A stretch of DNA of 64,000 nucleotides from an uncultured Chloroflexota bacterium (GTDB lineage Bacteria; Chloroflexota; UBA11872), in NCBI GenBank assembly GCA_958296175.1, contig OY282448.1, positions 1-64,000 of the forward strand. Reading direction: 5' to 3'. The position numbers and the translations under genes were made by a program. A model generated the notes under the pieces. The model ran no database searches. It saw nothing but the letters and a program-made list of their open reading frames with translations, and had not been told where the DNA came from. Shown here in pieces: positions 1 through 9,117 of this stretch. Positions within the stretch are counted from its first letter, which is position 1. Every line of letters starts with the position of its first letter.

Positions 1-782
1 TTCGCACCCGCTTCGGCGGGCTGGTGCTGGGCGTCTGGCGCCAAGGGGAGCAACTGCGCTCGAGGCTGCGCCGCCAGCGGATCGAAACTGGCGACGTGCT
101 GATGGTGCGCATGCCCCTGGCGCAGGTGGCGGAGCTGGAATCGTCCAGCGACTTCATCGTGCTCTCGCAGCGCTCGCGCGCCGTCGCCCCGCGTCCGCGC
201 ATGCTGGTGCCGCTGGCCATTCTGGCGCTGGTGGTGGGGCTGGCCGCCTCGGGCACGGCGCACATCTCGGTGGCCGGCATGCTGGGCGCGGTGCTGATGG
301 TGGCCGCGCGCGTGCTGCCCTACCACCGCGTCTACACGGCGGTGGAATGGCGCACGCTGGTGCTGATTGCCACCCTCCTGCCGCTGGGCGCCGCCATGCA
401 AACCACCGGGCTGGCCGAACTGATCGCCCGCACGCTGGCCGAGGCGCTGGGGACGTTCGGGCCGCTGCCAGTGCTGGCCGGCATGTTCGTGCTGACGGCT
501 TTGCTCACGCAGATCATGTCCAACGCCGCCGCCGTGGTGCTGGCGGCGCCCATTGCGCTGAGCGTTGCCGCCAGCTTCGGCATCGCCCCGCACCCGGCTC
601 TGATGATGGTGGCCATTGCGGGGTCGACCGCGTTCCTGACCCCCATCGGCCACCAGGCCAACGTGCTGGTCTACAACACCGGCGCCTATCGGTTCAGCGA
701 CTTCCTGCGGGTCGGCGGGCCGCTGACGCTGCTGATCCTGATCGTGTCCCTGGTCGTCGTGCCGCTCGTCTGGCCGCTCTAG
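1..782 (+). CDS. SLC13-family (DASS-type) permease, C-terminal part
   Basis: Partial gene: the reading frame is already open at base 1, so the start lies outside the window. The first ~50 residues look like the end of an RCK/TrkA-C regulatory domain (GDVLMVRMP). They are followed by several hydrophobic membrane segments, with a re-entrant-loop type stretch QIMSNAAAVVLAAP and a late SNAF-like motif (AIAGSTAFLTPIGHQANVLVY). This RCK_C-between-two-halves arrangement is known from the sodium:sulfate/dicarboxylate (SLC13, CitT/SdcS) transporters, which move anions such as sulfate or C4-dicarboxylates across the inner membrane. The substrate cannot be told from this fragment. It ends 95 bp before soxB and shares its strand. 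Confidence 0.8.
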   Translation, partial: RTRFGGLVLGVWRQGEQLRSRLRRQRIETGDVLMVRMPLAQVAELESSSDFIVLSQRSRAVAPRPRMLVPLAILALVVGLAASGTAHISVAGMLGAVLMVAARVLPYHRVYTAVEWRTLVLIATLLPLGAAMQTTGLAELIARTLAEALGTFGPLPVLAGMFVLTALLTQIMSNAAAVVLAAPIALSVAASFGIAPHPALMMVAIAGSTAFLTPIGHQANVLVYNTGAYRFSDFLRVGGPLTLLILIVSLVVVPLVWPL

Positions 783-876
783 CTTCCCTGCCGCCGCCCT
801 GTGCAGCCCCCTGGATTGGCGAACAGACTGGCGGGCCGCGCTAGTCTGCTGAGGGCCGCTGCCGCTGGCGTGACGC

Positions 877-2127
877 ATGCAACGCTATTCGCTCCCGCAC
901 CTGATTCGCCGCGGCCTGCGCGGGCAGCGCGGCTGGACGCGCGCCTGGCGCAAGGCCGCGCCGAAACCGTCGTACGACGTGGTGATCGTGGGCGGCGGCG
1001 GGCACGGGTTGGCCACGGCCTATTACCTGGCCAAGCTCCACGGCGTGCGGAACGTTGCCGTGCTGGAGCGCGGCTGGCTGGGCGGCGGCAACGTGGGGCG
1101 CAACACCGCCATCGTGCGCTCCAACTATCTCTGGGACGCCAGCGCGCACATCTACGAGTTCTCGCTCCAGCTGTGGGAAGGTCTCAGCCGCGAGCTGAAC
1201 TACAACGTGATGTTCAGCCAGCGCGGCGTGCTGAACCTGGGGCACTCGGCGCATGACATGCACGGCCTGGCGCGGCGGGTCGGGGCCAACAAGCTGAACG
1301 GCATCGACGCCGAACTGCTGTCCACGGAGCAGATCGCCAGGTTGGTTCCCATCCTGGACACCTCGGCGGCGGCGCGCTACCCAATCCTGGGCGGCACGCT
1401 GCAGCGGCGCGGCGGCGTGGCGCGGCACGACGCGGTGGCCTGGGGCTACGCGCGCGCCGCCGACGCGCTGGGGGTGGACATCGTGGAAGGCTGCGAGGTC
1501 ACCGGCATACGCGCCGCGGCGGGCCGCGTGGCCGCGCTGGAGACCACCCGCGGCGAAATCCGCGCCGGGAAGGTGGGGCTGGTGGTGGCCGGCAACGCCA
1601 GCGTGCTGGCGGCCATGGCCGGCCTGCGGCTCCCTATCCAGTCGCACCCGCTGCAAGCGCTGGTCACCGAGCCGCTCAAACCGGTGCTCGACCCGGTCGT
1701 CATGTCCAGCGCCGTGCACGTCTATGTCAGCCAGACCGACCGCGGCGAGCTAGTGCTTGGCGCGGGCATCGACGCGCCCACCAGCTACGACCTGCGGGGC
1801 AGCTTCCGCGTCATCGAACACACGCTGGCGGCCACGGTGGAGCTGTTTCCCATCTTCAGCCGCGTGCGCATGCTGCGGCAGTGGGCCGGCACGGTGGACG
1901 TGTGCCCCGACGCCAGCCCCATCATCGGCCCCACGCCGATGGAGGGGCTGTTCGTCAATTGCGGCTGGGGCACCGGCGGGTTCAAGGCCACGCCGGGGTC
2001 GGGCTGGGTCTTCGCGCACACGCTGGCGCACGGCCAGCCGCACCCGCTGAACGCGCCGTTCGGCCTGGACCGCTTTGCCGCCGGCGCCTTGATCGACGAA
2101 CACGGCGCGGCCGCCGTGGCGCACTGA
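877..2127 (+). CDS. soxB: Sarcosine oxidase beta subunit family protein (FAD/FMN oxidase)
   Basis: A 416-residue DAO-family flavoprotein. A dinucleotide-binding motif ([18 protein letters not shown], residues ~35-52) is followed by the [10 protein letters not shown] flavin-contact segment (~75-84). An [10 protein letters not shown] segment has His~184, which probably corresponds to the histidine carrying covalent FMN in heterotetrameric sarcosine oxidases. The C-terminus has the [17 protein letters not shown] signature typical of SoxB. With SoxA, SoxD and SoxG it should oxidatively demethylate sarcosine or a related N-methyl amine to glycine plus 5,10-methylene-THF and H2O2 in the cytoplasm. 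First gene of the sox operon; soxD starts 6 bp after its stop. ATG start. The family is clear; the exact substrate (sarcosine, dimethylglycine or another N-methyl compound) is inference. Confidence 0.93.
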   Translation: MQRYSLPHLIRRGLRGQRGWTRAWRKAAPKPSYDVVIVGGGGHGLATAYYLAKLHGVRNVAVLERGWLGGGNVGRNTAIVRSNYLWDASAHIYEFSLQLWEGLSRELNYNVMFSQRGVLNLGHSAHDMHGLARRVGANKLNGIDAELLSTEQIARLVPILDTSAAARYPILGGTLQRRGGVARHDAVAWGYARAADALGVDIVEGCEVTGIRAAAGRVAALETTRGEIRAGKVGLVVAGNASVLAAMAGLRLPIQSHPLQALVTEPLKPVLDPVVMSSAVHVYVSQTDRGELVLGAGIDAPTSYDLRGSFRVIEHTLAATVELFPIFSRVRMLRQWAGTVDVCPDASPIIGPTPMEGLFVNCGWGTGGFKATPGSGWVFAHTLAHGQPHPLNAPFGLDRFAAGALIDEHGAAAVAH

Positions 2128-2133
2128 GCCGCC

Positions 2134-2400
2134 GTGCTGCAAATTCCCTGCCCCTGGTGCGGGCCGCGCGAGGACGCCGAGTTCGACTTCGGCGGCGAAG
2201 CCGACATCCAGCGCCCCGCCGACCCGGACGCGCTGGATGACGCAGCCTGGGCGGACTACCTGTTCATGCGCGTCAACCGCCGCGGCGTGCAGCGCGAACA
2301 ATGGGTGCACACGGCCGGCTGCCGCCGCTGGTTCGTAGTGGAGCGCGACACGGTGACCAACGAAATCTTGCAGGCGTCCACGATGGGACGGCGGCCGTGA
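2134..2400 (+). CDS. soxD: Sarcosine oxidase delta subunit
   Basis: 88 residues starting at GTG, the normal length for SoxD. It has the N-terminal zinc-binding IPCPWCGPR motif (Cys6, Cys9), an EFDFGGEA segment, the W-x-D-YLFMR-N region and a C-terminal WVHTAGCRRWF-V-RDT segment with the other likely zinc ligands (His and Cys). SoxD is the small zinc subunit of the heterotetramer and contacts SoxA and SoxB. Its TGA overlaps the GTG of soxA (GTGA), so the two are probably translationally coupled. Confidence 0.93.
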   Translation: MLQIPCPWCGPREDAEFDFGGEADIQRPADPDALDDAAWADYLFMRVNRRGVQREQWVHTAGCRRWFVVERDTVTNEILQASTMGRRP

Positions 2401-5399
2401 GCCAGCCCTATCGGCTGCCCCGCGGCGGGCGCATCGACCGCGGCGCGCCGCTGCAGTTCACGTTCGACGGCCGCACCATCCACGGCTACCAGGGCGACAC
2501 GCTGGCGTCGGCGCTGCTGGCCAACGGCGCGGCGCTTATCGGGCGCAGTTTCAAGTACCACCGCCCGCGCGGGATTGTGGCCGCGGGCGCCGAAGACCCC
2601 AACGCCTTCGTGCAGCTCGGCCGGGGCGCGCGCGCTGCGCCCAACCGCCTGGCCACGGTTACACCCGCCGCCCACGGCATGCAGGTGCGCAGTGTCAACG
2701 CCTGGCCCAGCCTGGATTACGACGTCATGTCGCTGCTTGGCCTGGCGGCGCCGTTCATCCCGGCGGGGTTCTACTACAAGACTTTGATGTGGCCGCGCCG
2801 GCTGTGGCCGCTGTACGAGCGCGTGCTGCGCCGCGCCGCCGGGCTGGGCCGCGCGCCCAGCGGGCCCGATCCCGACCGCTACGACTACGTGCACGCGCGC
2901 TGCGACGTGCTGGTGGTGGGCGCGGGTCCGGCCGGCCTGGCGGCGGCGCGCGCTGCCGCCCGCCGCGGCGCGCGCGTCATCCTGGCCGACGAGCAGCCGC
3001 AACCGGGAGGCTCGCTGCTGGCCAGCGCCGAGCGCGTCGACGGCGTCCCGGGCCATGCGTGGGCCGCGGCGGCGGCCGCCGACCTCGCCGCTTCTCCCCG
3101 TGTGACCGTTCTGCCCGACACCACCGTCTTCGGCCTCTACCAGAGCAACCTGGCGCTGATGGTGGAACGCCGCCGCGAGCAACCGGGCGACGCGGCCGGG
3201 ACCGAGCGCGGCGCGCGCACCTGGCGGGTCACGCCACGGCGCATCGTGCTGGCCAGCGGCGCGCACGAGCGCCCGCTGCTCTGCGCCAACAACGACCTGC
3301 CGGGCGTGATGCTGGCCAGCGCCACTGCCGCCTACCTGCACAGATACGCCGCGGCGCCCGGGTCGCGGGCGGTGTTCTTCACCACCAACGACACTGCCTA
3401 CCGCGCCGCGCTGGACCTGGCGGAGGCCGGCGTGCCGGTGGCGGCGATTGCCGACGTGCGCGCCGACCCCGACGGGCGCCTGCCCGCCGAAGCGCGCGCG
3501 CGCGGCATCCAGGTGCTGGCCGCGGCCGCGGTGCGCCGCGTGCTGGGCCGCCGGCGCGTGGCCGCCGTCGAGCTGTGTTCGCTGGACGGCTCCCCGCGCG
3601 GCGTGGTCGAGTGCGACCTGCTGGGTCTGGCGGGCGGCTTTGCGCCGGCGCTGCACCTGCACGCCCAAGCCGGCGGGCGCACGGACTGGGACCCGGCGCT
3701 TGCGGCGTTCGTTCCGCGCCGGTCGAACGGCGTCCATCCCGCCGGCGGCGCCGCGGGGGCGCTCGGAACGGCCGCGGCGCTGCGTCAGGGCGCGCAGGCA
3801 GGCGCGTCAGCCGCCGCGGCGGCGGGATTCACGGCCGACGCCGCCCCGGCGCCGCCTGGCGGCGGCCCAGAGCTTCCCAGCGCCCAGGACGCCCCCGACC
3901 TCGGGTTCCAGCCGTACTGGGTCCCGCCCAACGCGCTGGGCCGGGTCAAACCGCAGTTCGTGGACCTGCACGAAGACGTCACGCTGGACGACCTGCGGCT
4001 GACCCTGCGCGAAGGGTTCGAGGCCGTCGAACACGTCAAGCGGTACACCACGCTGGGCATGGGGCCGGACCAGGGCAAGCTGGCCAACCCGCTGGCCACC
4101 GGCGTGCTGGCCGAGCTGCAAGGCCTGCACCCGGCCGCCGTGGGGGCGCCGCGCTATCGGCCGGCCTACACCCCCGTGGCGCTGGGCGCGTTGGCCGGGC
4201 GCAGCGTTGGCGCGTTGTCCGACCCGCTGCGCGCTACGCCCATGCAAGCCTGGCACCAGGCCGCGGGCGCGCGGTTCGAAAGCGTGGGCCAATGGCGCCG
4301 CCCTCTCGCCTACCCGCAGCGCGGCGAAACCGTGCACGACGCCGCGGCGCGCGAGTGCCTGGCCGTGCGGCGGCGCGTGGGGCTGCTGGATTCCTCCACC
4401 CTGGGCAAGATAGAAGTCAACGGCCCCGACGCCGGCGAGTTCCTGGAGCGGGTGTACGTCAACACCTGGAAACGCCTGCCGCCCGGCCGCTGCCGCTACG
4501 GACTCATGCTGGGCGAGGACGGCATGATCCTGGACGACGGCGTGACCGCACGGCTGGACGAGCGGCGCTATCTGACGTTCACCAGCACCTCCGGCGCCGC
4601 GGAGGTGCTGGCCTGGCTGGAACGCTGGCTGCAAACCGAGTGGCCCGAGCTGCGCGTGTATCTGACCTCGGTCTCGGAGCACTGGGCTTGCCTCGCCCTG
4701 GCCGGGCCGCGCAGCCGCGAGACCCTGGCGGCCGCCGGCACGGACATTGCGCTGGACCGCCAGGCGTTCCCGCACATGACCTTCCGCGCGGGCCGGGTGG
4801 CCGGCGTGCGGGCGCGCGTCTTCCGCATCAGCTTCAGCGGCGAGCTCTCCTACGAAATCAACGTTCCCGCCGACCAGGCGCTGCACGTCTGGGAGACGCT
4901 GCTGGAGTGCGGGCGCCCCTTCGGCATCGCGCCCTACGGCACCGAGGCCATGCACGTGCTGCGCGCGGAGAAGGGCTACGTCATCGTGGGGCAGGAAACG
5001 GACGGCTCCGTCACGCCGCTCGACGTGGGCTTGCGGCGCATGCTCTCGCGGCGCAAGGATTTCCTGGGCAAGCGCTCGCTGAGCCGCCCCGCGCTGCTGC
5101 GCGCCGACCGCAAGCAGCTGGTTGGCCTGCGCAGCGACGATCCGGCGCAGGTCGTGCCCGAGGGCGCGCCGTTGGTGGACGCACCGTCCAGGCGGCGGCC
5201 GCTGCCCATGCGCGGGCACGTGACCTCCAGCTACCACAGCCCCGCGCTGGGCCGCGCGATTGCGCTGGCGCTGGTGTCGGGCGGACGCGCCTCGTTGGGC
5301 GAACGGCTCTACGCCGCCGCCCCCGACGACCGCTGGATCCCGGTGCGCAGTTGCCTCCCGATCTTCTACGACCCCACAGGCGCGCGTCTGCATGTCTGA
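2397..5399 (+). CDS. soxA: Sarcosine oxidase alpha subunit
   Basis: 1000 residues. I chose the GTG that overlaps the soxD stop because the product then starts MSQPYRLPRGGRIDRG, the classic SoxA N-terminus. Order: an N-terminal ferredoxin-fold domain (GYQGDTLASALLANG, SFKYHRPRG, ~25-60), an NAD-binding Rossmann domain (VLVVGAGPAGLAAARAAARRG, from ~169), a linker rich in Ala/Pro (~450-500), and a C-terminal GcvT-like THF-binding half (~600-1000, with GLLDSSTLGKIEVNGPDAGEF and SFSGELSYEINVP). It is the large subunit that channels the methylene group to tetrahydrofolate. Its last 8 bases overlap the start of soxG. Confidence 0.93.
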   Translation: MSQPYRLPRGGRIDRGAPLQFTFDGRTIHGYQGDTLASALLANGAALIGRSFKYHRPRGIVAAGAEDPNAFVQLGRGARAAPNRLATVTPAAHGMQVRSVNAWPSLDYDVMSLLGLAAPFIPAGFYYKTLMWPRRLWPLYERVLRRAAGLGRAPSGPDPDRYDYVHARCDVLVVGAGPAGLAAARAAARRGARVILADEQPQPGGSLLASAERVDGVPGHAWAAAAAADLAASPRVTVLPDTTVFGLYQSNLALMVERRREQPGDAAGTERGARTWRVTPRRIVLASGAHERPLLCANNDLPGVMLASATAAYLHRYAAAPGSRAVFFTTNDTAYRAALDLAEAGVPVAAIADVRADPDGRLPAEARARGIQVLAAAAVRRVLGRRRVAAVELCSLDGSPRGVVECDLLGLAGGFAPALHLHAQAGGRTDWDPALAAFVPRRSNGVHPAGGAAGALGTAAALRQGAQAGASAAAAAGFTADAAPAPPGGGPELPSAQDAPDLGFQPYWVPPNALGRVKPQFVDLHEDVTLDDLRLTLREGFEAVEHVKRYTTLGMGPDQGKLANPLATGVLAELQGLHPAAVGAPRYRPAYTPVALGALAGRSVGALSDPLRATPMQAWHQAAGARFESVGQWRRPLAYPQRGETVHDAAARECLAVRRRVGLLDSSTLGKIEVNGPDAGEFLERVYVNTWKRLPPGRCRYGLMLGEDGMILDDGVTARLDERRYLTFTSTSGAAEVLAWLERWLQTEWPELRVYLTSVSEHWACLALAGPRSRETLAAAGTDIALDRQAFPHMTFRAGRVAGVRARVFRISFSGELSYEINVPADQALHVWETLLECGRPFGIAPYGTEAMHVLRAEKGYVIVGQETDGSVTPLDVGLRRMLSRRKDFLGKRSLSRPALLRADRKQLVGLRSDDPAQVVPEGAPLVDAPSRRRPLPMRGHVTSSYHSPALGRAIALALVSGGRASLGERLYAAAPDDRWIPVRSCLPIFYDPTGARLHV

Positions 5400-6174
5400 A
5401 CCTGCCCGCGCTGCGCCGGTCCAGTCCCGGCCTGTCCGCCGCTCGCCGCTCGGCGCAGTTGCGCCGAGCGCAGCGCGCCCCGCGCCCGACGCGCCCGTGG
5501 ACGATCCCGGACCCTCCACGGCGGACCGCGGGACCACGCTGGTCGAACGCCCGTTCCTGACGCACGTCGACCTGCGGCTGGACCCTGACGACCGCGGCGC
5601 CCTTGCCGCCGTGCGCACCGCCCTCGGCCTGCGCCTGCCGCTGGAACCCAACACCACGGCATCGCCGCGCCCCCTGACGTCCCCCGCTGTCATCGCGGCG
5701 AACGGCCCGCCCCGTATCGAGGACGGGGCCGGAATCCAGACCTCCCACCCAGACCTCCGCCCCCCAGCCGCCTCCGTGCTGCACGCCTTCTGGCTCGGCC
5801 CGGACGAATGGCTGCTCCTGGCCGAACCCGGCGCGGGCGGCATGCTGGTGCGCGTCCTGCGCGCCGCGCTGCACCCCCGCGCCGCCGCCGTTACCGACCT
5901 GAGCGCGGGCGCCACGGTTCTGCGCCTGCGCGGACCCGAGGCGCGGGCGGTGCTGGCGCATGGGTGCGCGCTCGATCTGGGACCCGCGGCCTTCCCGCCC
6001 GGCGCATGTGCGCAAACGCTGCTGGCGCGCGCCCAGGTGCTGGTGGCCGCCATCGACGCTCGGCCCACCTTCGACCTGATCGTGCGCCGCAGCTTCGCGC
6101 CCTACGCCGCCGCCTGGCTGCGCGACGCCGGGAGCGCGCACGGCCTGCGGCTCGCCCGCCCGAGGGCCGCGTGA
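5392..6174 (+). CDS. soxG: Sarcosine oxidase gamma subunit, with repeat-derived insert
   Basis: ATG at 5392 overlaps the soxA stop by 8 bp, giving 260 residues, longer than the ~200 usual for SoxG. The SoxG core is recognisable from FLTHVDLRLDP (~48), then FWLGPDEWLLLAEPG (~130), DLSAGATVLRLRGPEARAVLAHGCALDLGP and a C-terminal FDLIVRRSFAPYAAAWLRDA. The extra length comes from a ~45-residue low-complexity N-terminus and from an insert at ~95-120 whose DNA (5685-5745) resembles a dispersed GTCATTCC..GGAATCCAGACC repeat. Fourth subunit of the heterotetramer. Its stop overlaps the GTG of the next gene (GTGA). Confidence 0.85.
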   Translation: MSEPARAAPVQSRPVRRSPLGAVAPSAARPAPDAPVDDPGPSTADRGTTLVERPFLTHVDLRLDPDDRGALAAVRTALGLRLPLEPNTTASPRPLTSPAVIAANGPPRIEDGAGIQTSHPDLRPPAASVLHAFWLGPDEWLLLAEPGAGGMLVRVLRAALHPRAAAVTDLSAGATVLRLRGPEARAVLAHGCALDLGPAAFPPGACAQTLLARAQVLVAAIDARPTFDLIVRRSFAPYAAAWLRDAGSAHGLRLARPRAA

Positions 6175-7049
6175 GCGACGACCTGCGCCTGCTGCTGCTG
6201 GGCACCGGCAACCCCGCGCCGCGCAAGCACCGCGCCGGCCAGTCCATCGCCGTGCTGACCCAAGGCGCGGGCGCAATCTTCGACCTGGGACCGGGCGCGG
6301 CCATGAACCTCTTCGCCTCGCCCATCGACCCGGGCGCGATCACGCAGCTCTTTTTTACGCACCACCATTTCGACCACAACGCCGACTTCGGGCACTTTGT
6401 GCTGGCCCGCTGGGACCAGGGCGCGGGCGCCGGCGACGCGCTGGCCGTGTATGGGCCGCCGCCGCTGCGCCGCATTGCCGCAGGGTTGTTCGGCGCGCAG
6501 GGCGTCTACGCCCCCGATCTGGAGGCGCGCACCGGCCACCCGCTGAGCCAGCGCATCCACCAGCTGCGCGGCGGCCCCATGCCGCGCGCGCGTCCTGTGC
6601 TGGACGTCACCGAACTGGCCCTGGGCGACGCGGTTGCCGGGCCGCACTGGACGGTGACCGCCGGCCCGGCCCGCCACGTGCAGCCCTATCTGGCGTCGCT
6701 GTCCTACCGCCTGCAAGCCGCGGGCGGTTCGGTGGTGATTTCCGGCGACACCCGGCCGCTGCCCGAACTGGCCGCCTTTGCGCGCGGCGCGGACGTGCTG
6801 GTGCACATGGCCATGGACACTCAAGCCGAGATCGACCGCTGGCCCGAGATCCGCACCAGCTGCAGCGGCGCCGCCGGCGCCGCCCGCGTCGCCGCGCAGG
6901 CCGGGGTCGAGCGCCTGGTGCTGGTGCATCTGGGCGACACGGCCGACGATCCCGCGCGCCGCCGCGCCATGCTGGCCGAAGCGCGCGGCGCCTTCCAGGG
7001 CGACGTGGTGCTGGGCAAAGACCTGCAGCACGTCCCTATTACTGCCTGA
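6171..7049 (+). CDS. Metallo-beta-lactamase-fold hydrolase (RNase Z/AHL-lactonase-like), last gene of sox operon
   Basis: 292 residues from a GTG overlapping soxG's stop. It has the metal-binding THHHFDHN motif at ~63-70, a downstream His at AGPARHVQPYLASLSYRL (~170), Asp in VISGDTRPL (~190) and a late VLVHLGDT. This is the layout of the RNase Z-like MBL subgroup with two metals. No ELAC-type exosite arm is visible, so a small-molecule hydrolase is more likely than tRNase Z. Because it is translationally coupled to soxG it may act on a compound in the same N-methyl or choline-breakdown route, but the substrate is unknown. Confidence 0.75.
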   Translation: MSDDLRLLLLGTGNPAPRKHRAGQSIAVLTQGAGAIFDLGPGAAMNLFASPIDPGAITQLFFTHHHFDHNADFGHFVLARWDQGAGAGDALAVYGPPPLRRIAAGLFGAQGVYAPDLEARTGHPLSQRIHQLRGGPMPRARPVLDVTELALGDAVAGPHWTVTAGPARHVQPYLASLSYRLQAAGGSVVISGDTRPLPELAAFARGADVLVHMAMDTQAEIDRWPEIRTSCSGAAGAARVAAQAGVERLVLVHLGDTADDPARRRAMLAEARGAFQGDVVLGKDLQHVPITA

Positions 7050-7141
7050 ACCGCCGCTGGCCGCGGCGGCCGTCCCGCGCACGGCCTCCTGCAACACGTC
7101 CCTATCCCCGCCCGAGCCGCCGCCCCGCCCCAAAACAGCGT

Positions 7142-7169
7142 TTGCGCAATCGGCCAGAAGCGATACGAT
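7142..7169 (+). promoter_or_regulatory. Possible sigma-70 promoter for the ferredoxin gene
   Basis: TTGCGC at 7142-7147 and TACGAT at 7164-7169 are separated by 16 bp, in an intergenic stretch 74 bp upstream of the ferredoxin ATG. A GGGGGAG ribosome-binding site precedes that ATG. The match is moderate and unsupported by anything else. Confidence 0.35.
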
Positions 7170-7242
7170 TTAGTGACGGCATGACCGTATCCAGCGCGGA
7201 CCACGCTGTGACCTCGAACCCGCCGCGGGGGAGCCTTCGTCG

Positions 7243-7491
7243 ATGACGTACGTTATCTGTGAACCGTGCATTGGCACCAAAGACTCCTCGTGCGTCGACG
7301 TGTGCCCGGTGGACTGCATCCACACCACCGACGAGGCCGAGACGTACTACATCGACCCCGAGGAGTGCATCGACTGCGGCGCCTGCGAGCCAGTCTGCCC
7401 CGTGACGGCGATTTTCCCGGACTTCGACGTGCCGGACGAGTGGACCGACTGGACCAAGATCAACGCCGACTTCTTCACCAACGGCAGTTAG
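7243..7491 (+). CDS. fdxA: Seven-iron ferredoxin ([3Fe-4S][4Fe-4S])
   Basis: 82 residues, small and acidic, a soluble electron carrier. Cys9, Cys17 and Cys52 fit the [3Fe-4S] ligands; Cys21, Cys42, Cys45 and Cys48 fit the [4Fe-4S] cluster (CIDCGACEPVCP). The C-terminal WTKINADFF segment is typical of the actinobacterial/Chloroflexota FdxA type. Extra cysteines at 6 and 25 are present. It stands alone behind its own possible promoter, 193 bp after the MBL gene, and may serve flavoenzymes or other oxidoreductases; no partner is shown. Confidence 0.9.
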   Translation: MTYVICEPCIGTKDSSCVDVCPVDCIHTTDEAETYYIDPEECIDCGACEPVCPVTAIFPDFDVPDEWTDWTKINADFFTNGS

Positions 7492-7539
7492 CCCTCCGCA
7501 GTAGTCCTCAGTCCTCCCCTCCTCTTCCCAACTCCTCGA

Positions 7540-7700
7540 GGAAACGAGCCGGGCGCGCAGCGCGCCCGAACCGTCGCAGGCGACCTTTCTTCCCCCTCTC
7601 CCTCGAGGGAACGAGCAGCGCGCGCGCAGCGCGTCCGAGCTGTGGCAGGCGACCTTTCTTCCCCTCTCCCTCGAGGGAGAGGGTAGGGTGAGGGGGGACG
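7540..7700 (+). repeat. Tandem 69-bp repeat ending in a palindromic element
   Basis: The segment with GCAGGCGACCTTTCTTCC occurs twice exactly 69 bp apart (at ~7576 and ~7645). Each copy is joined to a CTCCCTCGAGGGA palindrome, and the array ends in the perfect inverted repeat CCCTCTCCC/GGGAGAGGG followed by TAGGGTGAGGGG. The end matches the element family found at 15793, 35741 and 55794. It fills the gap between the ferredoxin and the convergent lipoprotein gene, and could also end transcription from both sides. Confidence 0.7.
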
Positions 7701-7722
7701 CGGGGGCGGGGGCGGGGGGACG

Positions 7723-8937
7723 CTACCGAACTCCCTTGGCCATCTCCTTCAGCGCCGTGTAGGCGGGGCGGGGCGATCCGTCGGGCTCGAGGATTCCGAA
7801 GGGGAACTTCTCGTCCTCGGGTCCCACCACGGACTGAAAGTTCAGGTTCCAGACAAAGGCGTGCGAGACGTACGGCGCTGTCTCGCGCAGCTGCCGGAAG
7901 GCGTCCACCAGGAACTGCGCCTGATCGGCTTCGGAGTTGTCGGCGCCGAAGCCGTAGCTGGGGTCGCTGTTGGCGGTCGACCAGCCCATTTCGGTGACCC
8001 AGATGGGTTTGTTGGCGTCACCGTTGGCTTCCATCACGGCGCGGTGCTGCGTGTAGCGTTGGAAGTAGAAGCTGGGGTGGCCGTTCCAGCCGGCGCCGCG
8101 CGCGCTGCCGATGGCCTGCGTGGGGGCATTGTTGAACCCGCCGGGGTGCACGCCCCAGGCGTCGAACGCTTCGCGCGCCAGCCCGCCGCGGTAGGCGTAG
8201 ATCTGTTCCAGGAAGCGCACGTCGTCAACGGCCTGCACCTGTTGGTCGGGGATGTCCACGTCGCCGGCCGGCGTCAGCGCGCCGCCCACGGTCACGGCGT
8301 TGGGGTCGCCGGCTTTGACGCCCTGGCGGCCGGCGAGCATCAGCTCGACGAAGGCGCCGGCGTCCACGTTGCCGTAGCCCCACTCGCGGGAGAGGTTGGC
8401 TTCGTTCCACAGCTCGTAGGCCTGCACGTGACCGCGGTAGCGCTCGGCCAGCGCGCGCATGAAGTCGCGGAAGTCCAGGGGGTCGCCGGGCGGCCCGCCT
8501 TCGGGCCCGCCGCCCAGGGCCCAGTCGGGGGCGCGCACCACGCTCAGCAGCAGGCGGAGGCCAGCGCTGGAACAGGCGGACACCACTTTGTCCAGTTCGC
8601 GCCAGTCGAAACCGCCGCGCTCGAGCGGTTCGGTCTGCCGCCATTCGACTTGTTGTTTCAGCCAGTCGAACCCGGCGGCGGTGGTGCGCTCGGTGACCAG
8701 GCGGCGGTCCTGGTTGTACATGTGCGCCTGAAAGCCGTAGCCGTCCAGCCGCCGCAGGCCGGCGCCGCCGCCCGCCGCCGCGGGCGCTGCGGCTGTCGGG
8801 TCGGTGGTGAGCGCCGCGGCGGCAGGCGGCGCGGCGGTGGGCTGGGGGGCGGCGGAGGGCGCGGCATCGCCGCAGGCGGCGGCGAGACCGGCCGCGCCCG
8901 TCAGGGCGAGCAGACGGCGGCGTGAGAGCTGGCGCAT
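7723..8937 (-). CDS. Secreted glycoside-hydrolase-like lipoprotein (TIM barrel)
   Basis: 404 residues from the ATG at 8937, which has GGAGGTG upstream; a longer reading from a TTG at 8967 is possible. The N-terminus is a Tat/Sec-like signal (MRQLSRRRLLALTGAAG) with lipobox LAAAC, then an Ala/Pro/Thr-rich tether to ~60. The mature part looks like a clan GH-A barrel: YELWNEAN (~190, the acid/base Asn-Glu) and PIWVTEMGWS (~320, the nucleophile Glu). Other landmarks are FDWLKQQVEWRQTEP near the start and FVWNLNF near the end. Related Chloroflexota proteins resemble GH39/GH5-type enzymes. It probably cleaves a polysaccharide outside the membrane; the substrate is unknown. Confidence 0.75.
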   Translation of the reverse strand: MRQLSRRRLLALTGAAGLAAACGDAAPSAAPQPTAAPPAAAALTTDPTAAAPAAAGGGAGLRRLDGYGFQAHMYNQDRRLVTERTTAAGFDWLKQQVEWRQTEPLERGGFDWRELDKVVSACSSAGLRLLLSVVRAPDWALGGGPEGGPPGDPLDFRDFMRALAERYRGHVQAYELWNEANLSREWGYGNVDAGAFVELMLAGRQGVKAGDPNAVTVGGALTPAGDVDIPDQQVQAVDDVRFLEQIYAYRGGLAREAFDAWGVHPGGFNNAPTQAIGSARGAGWNGHPSFYFQRYTQHRAVMEANGDANKPIWVTEMGWSTANSDPSYGFGADNSEADQAQFLVDAFRQLRETAPYVSHAFVWNLNFQSVVGPEDEKFPFGILEPDGSPRPAYTALKEMAKGVR

Positions 8938-9117
8938 GAGCGTGAAAGCACCTCCAGACGGGGGCAAAACGTCAGGCGCGGCGCGCGCCGCGCCGCAAAG
9001 CGTACGGCGCGTCCTTGTAACCGCGCGGCATGAATGGTATCAACGGGGGAGGGATTCGACGCACCCGACAAACCACGGCGCGCCAAGCGCCGCGCGATTA
9101 TAAGAGGACCGCCGTTC

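Noticed and set aside
2789..5560. A 923-residue plus-strand frame
   Set aside because: Arg/Ala/Pro-rich out-of-frame shadow of soxA.
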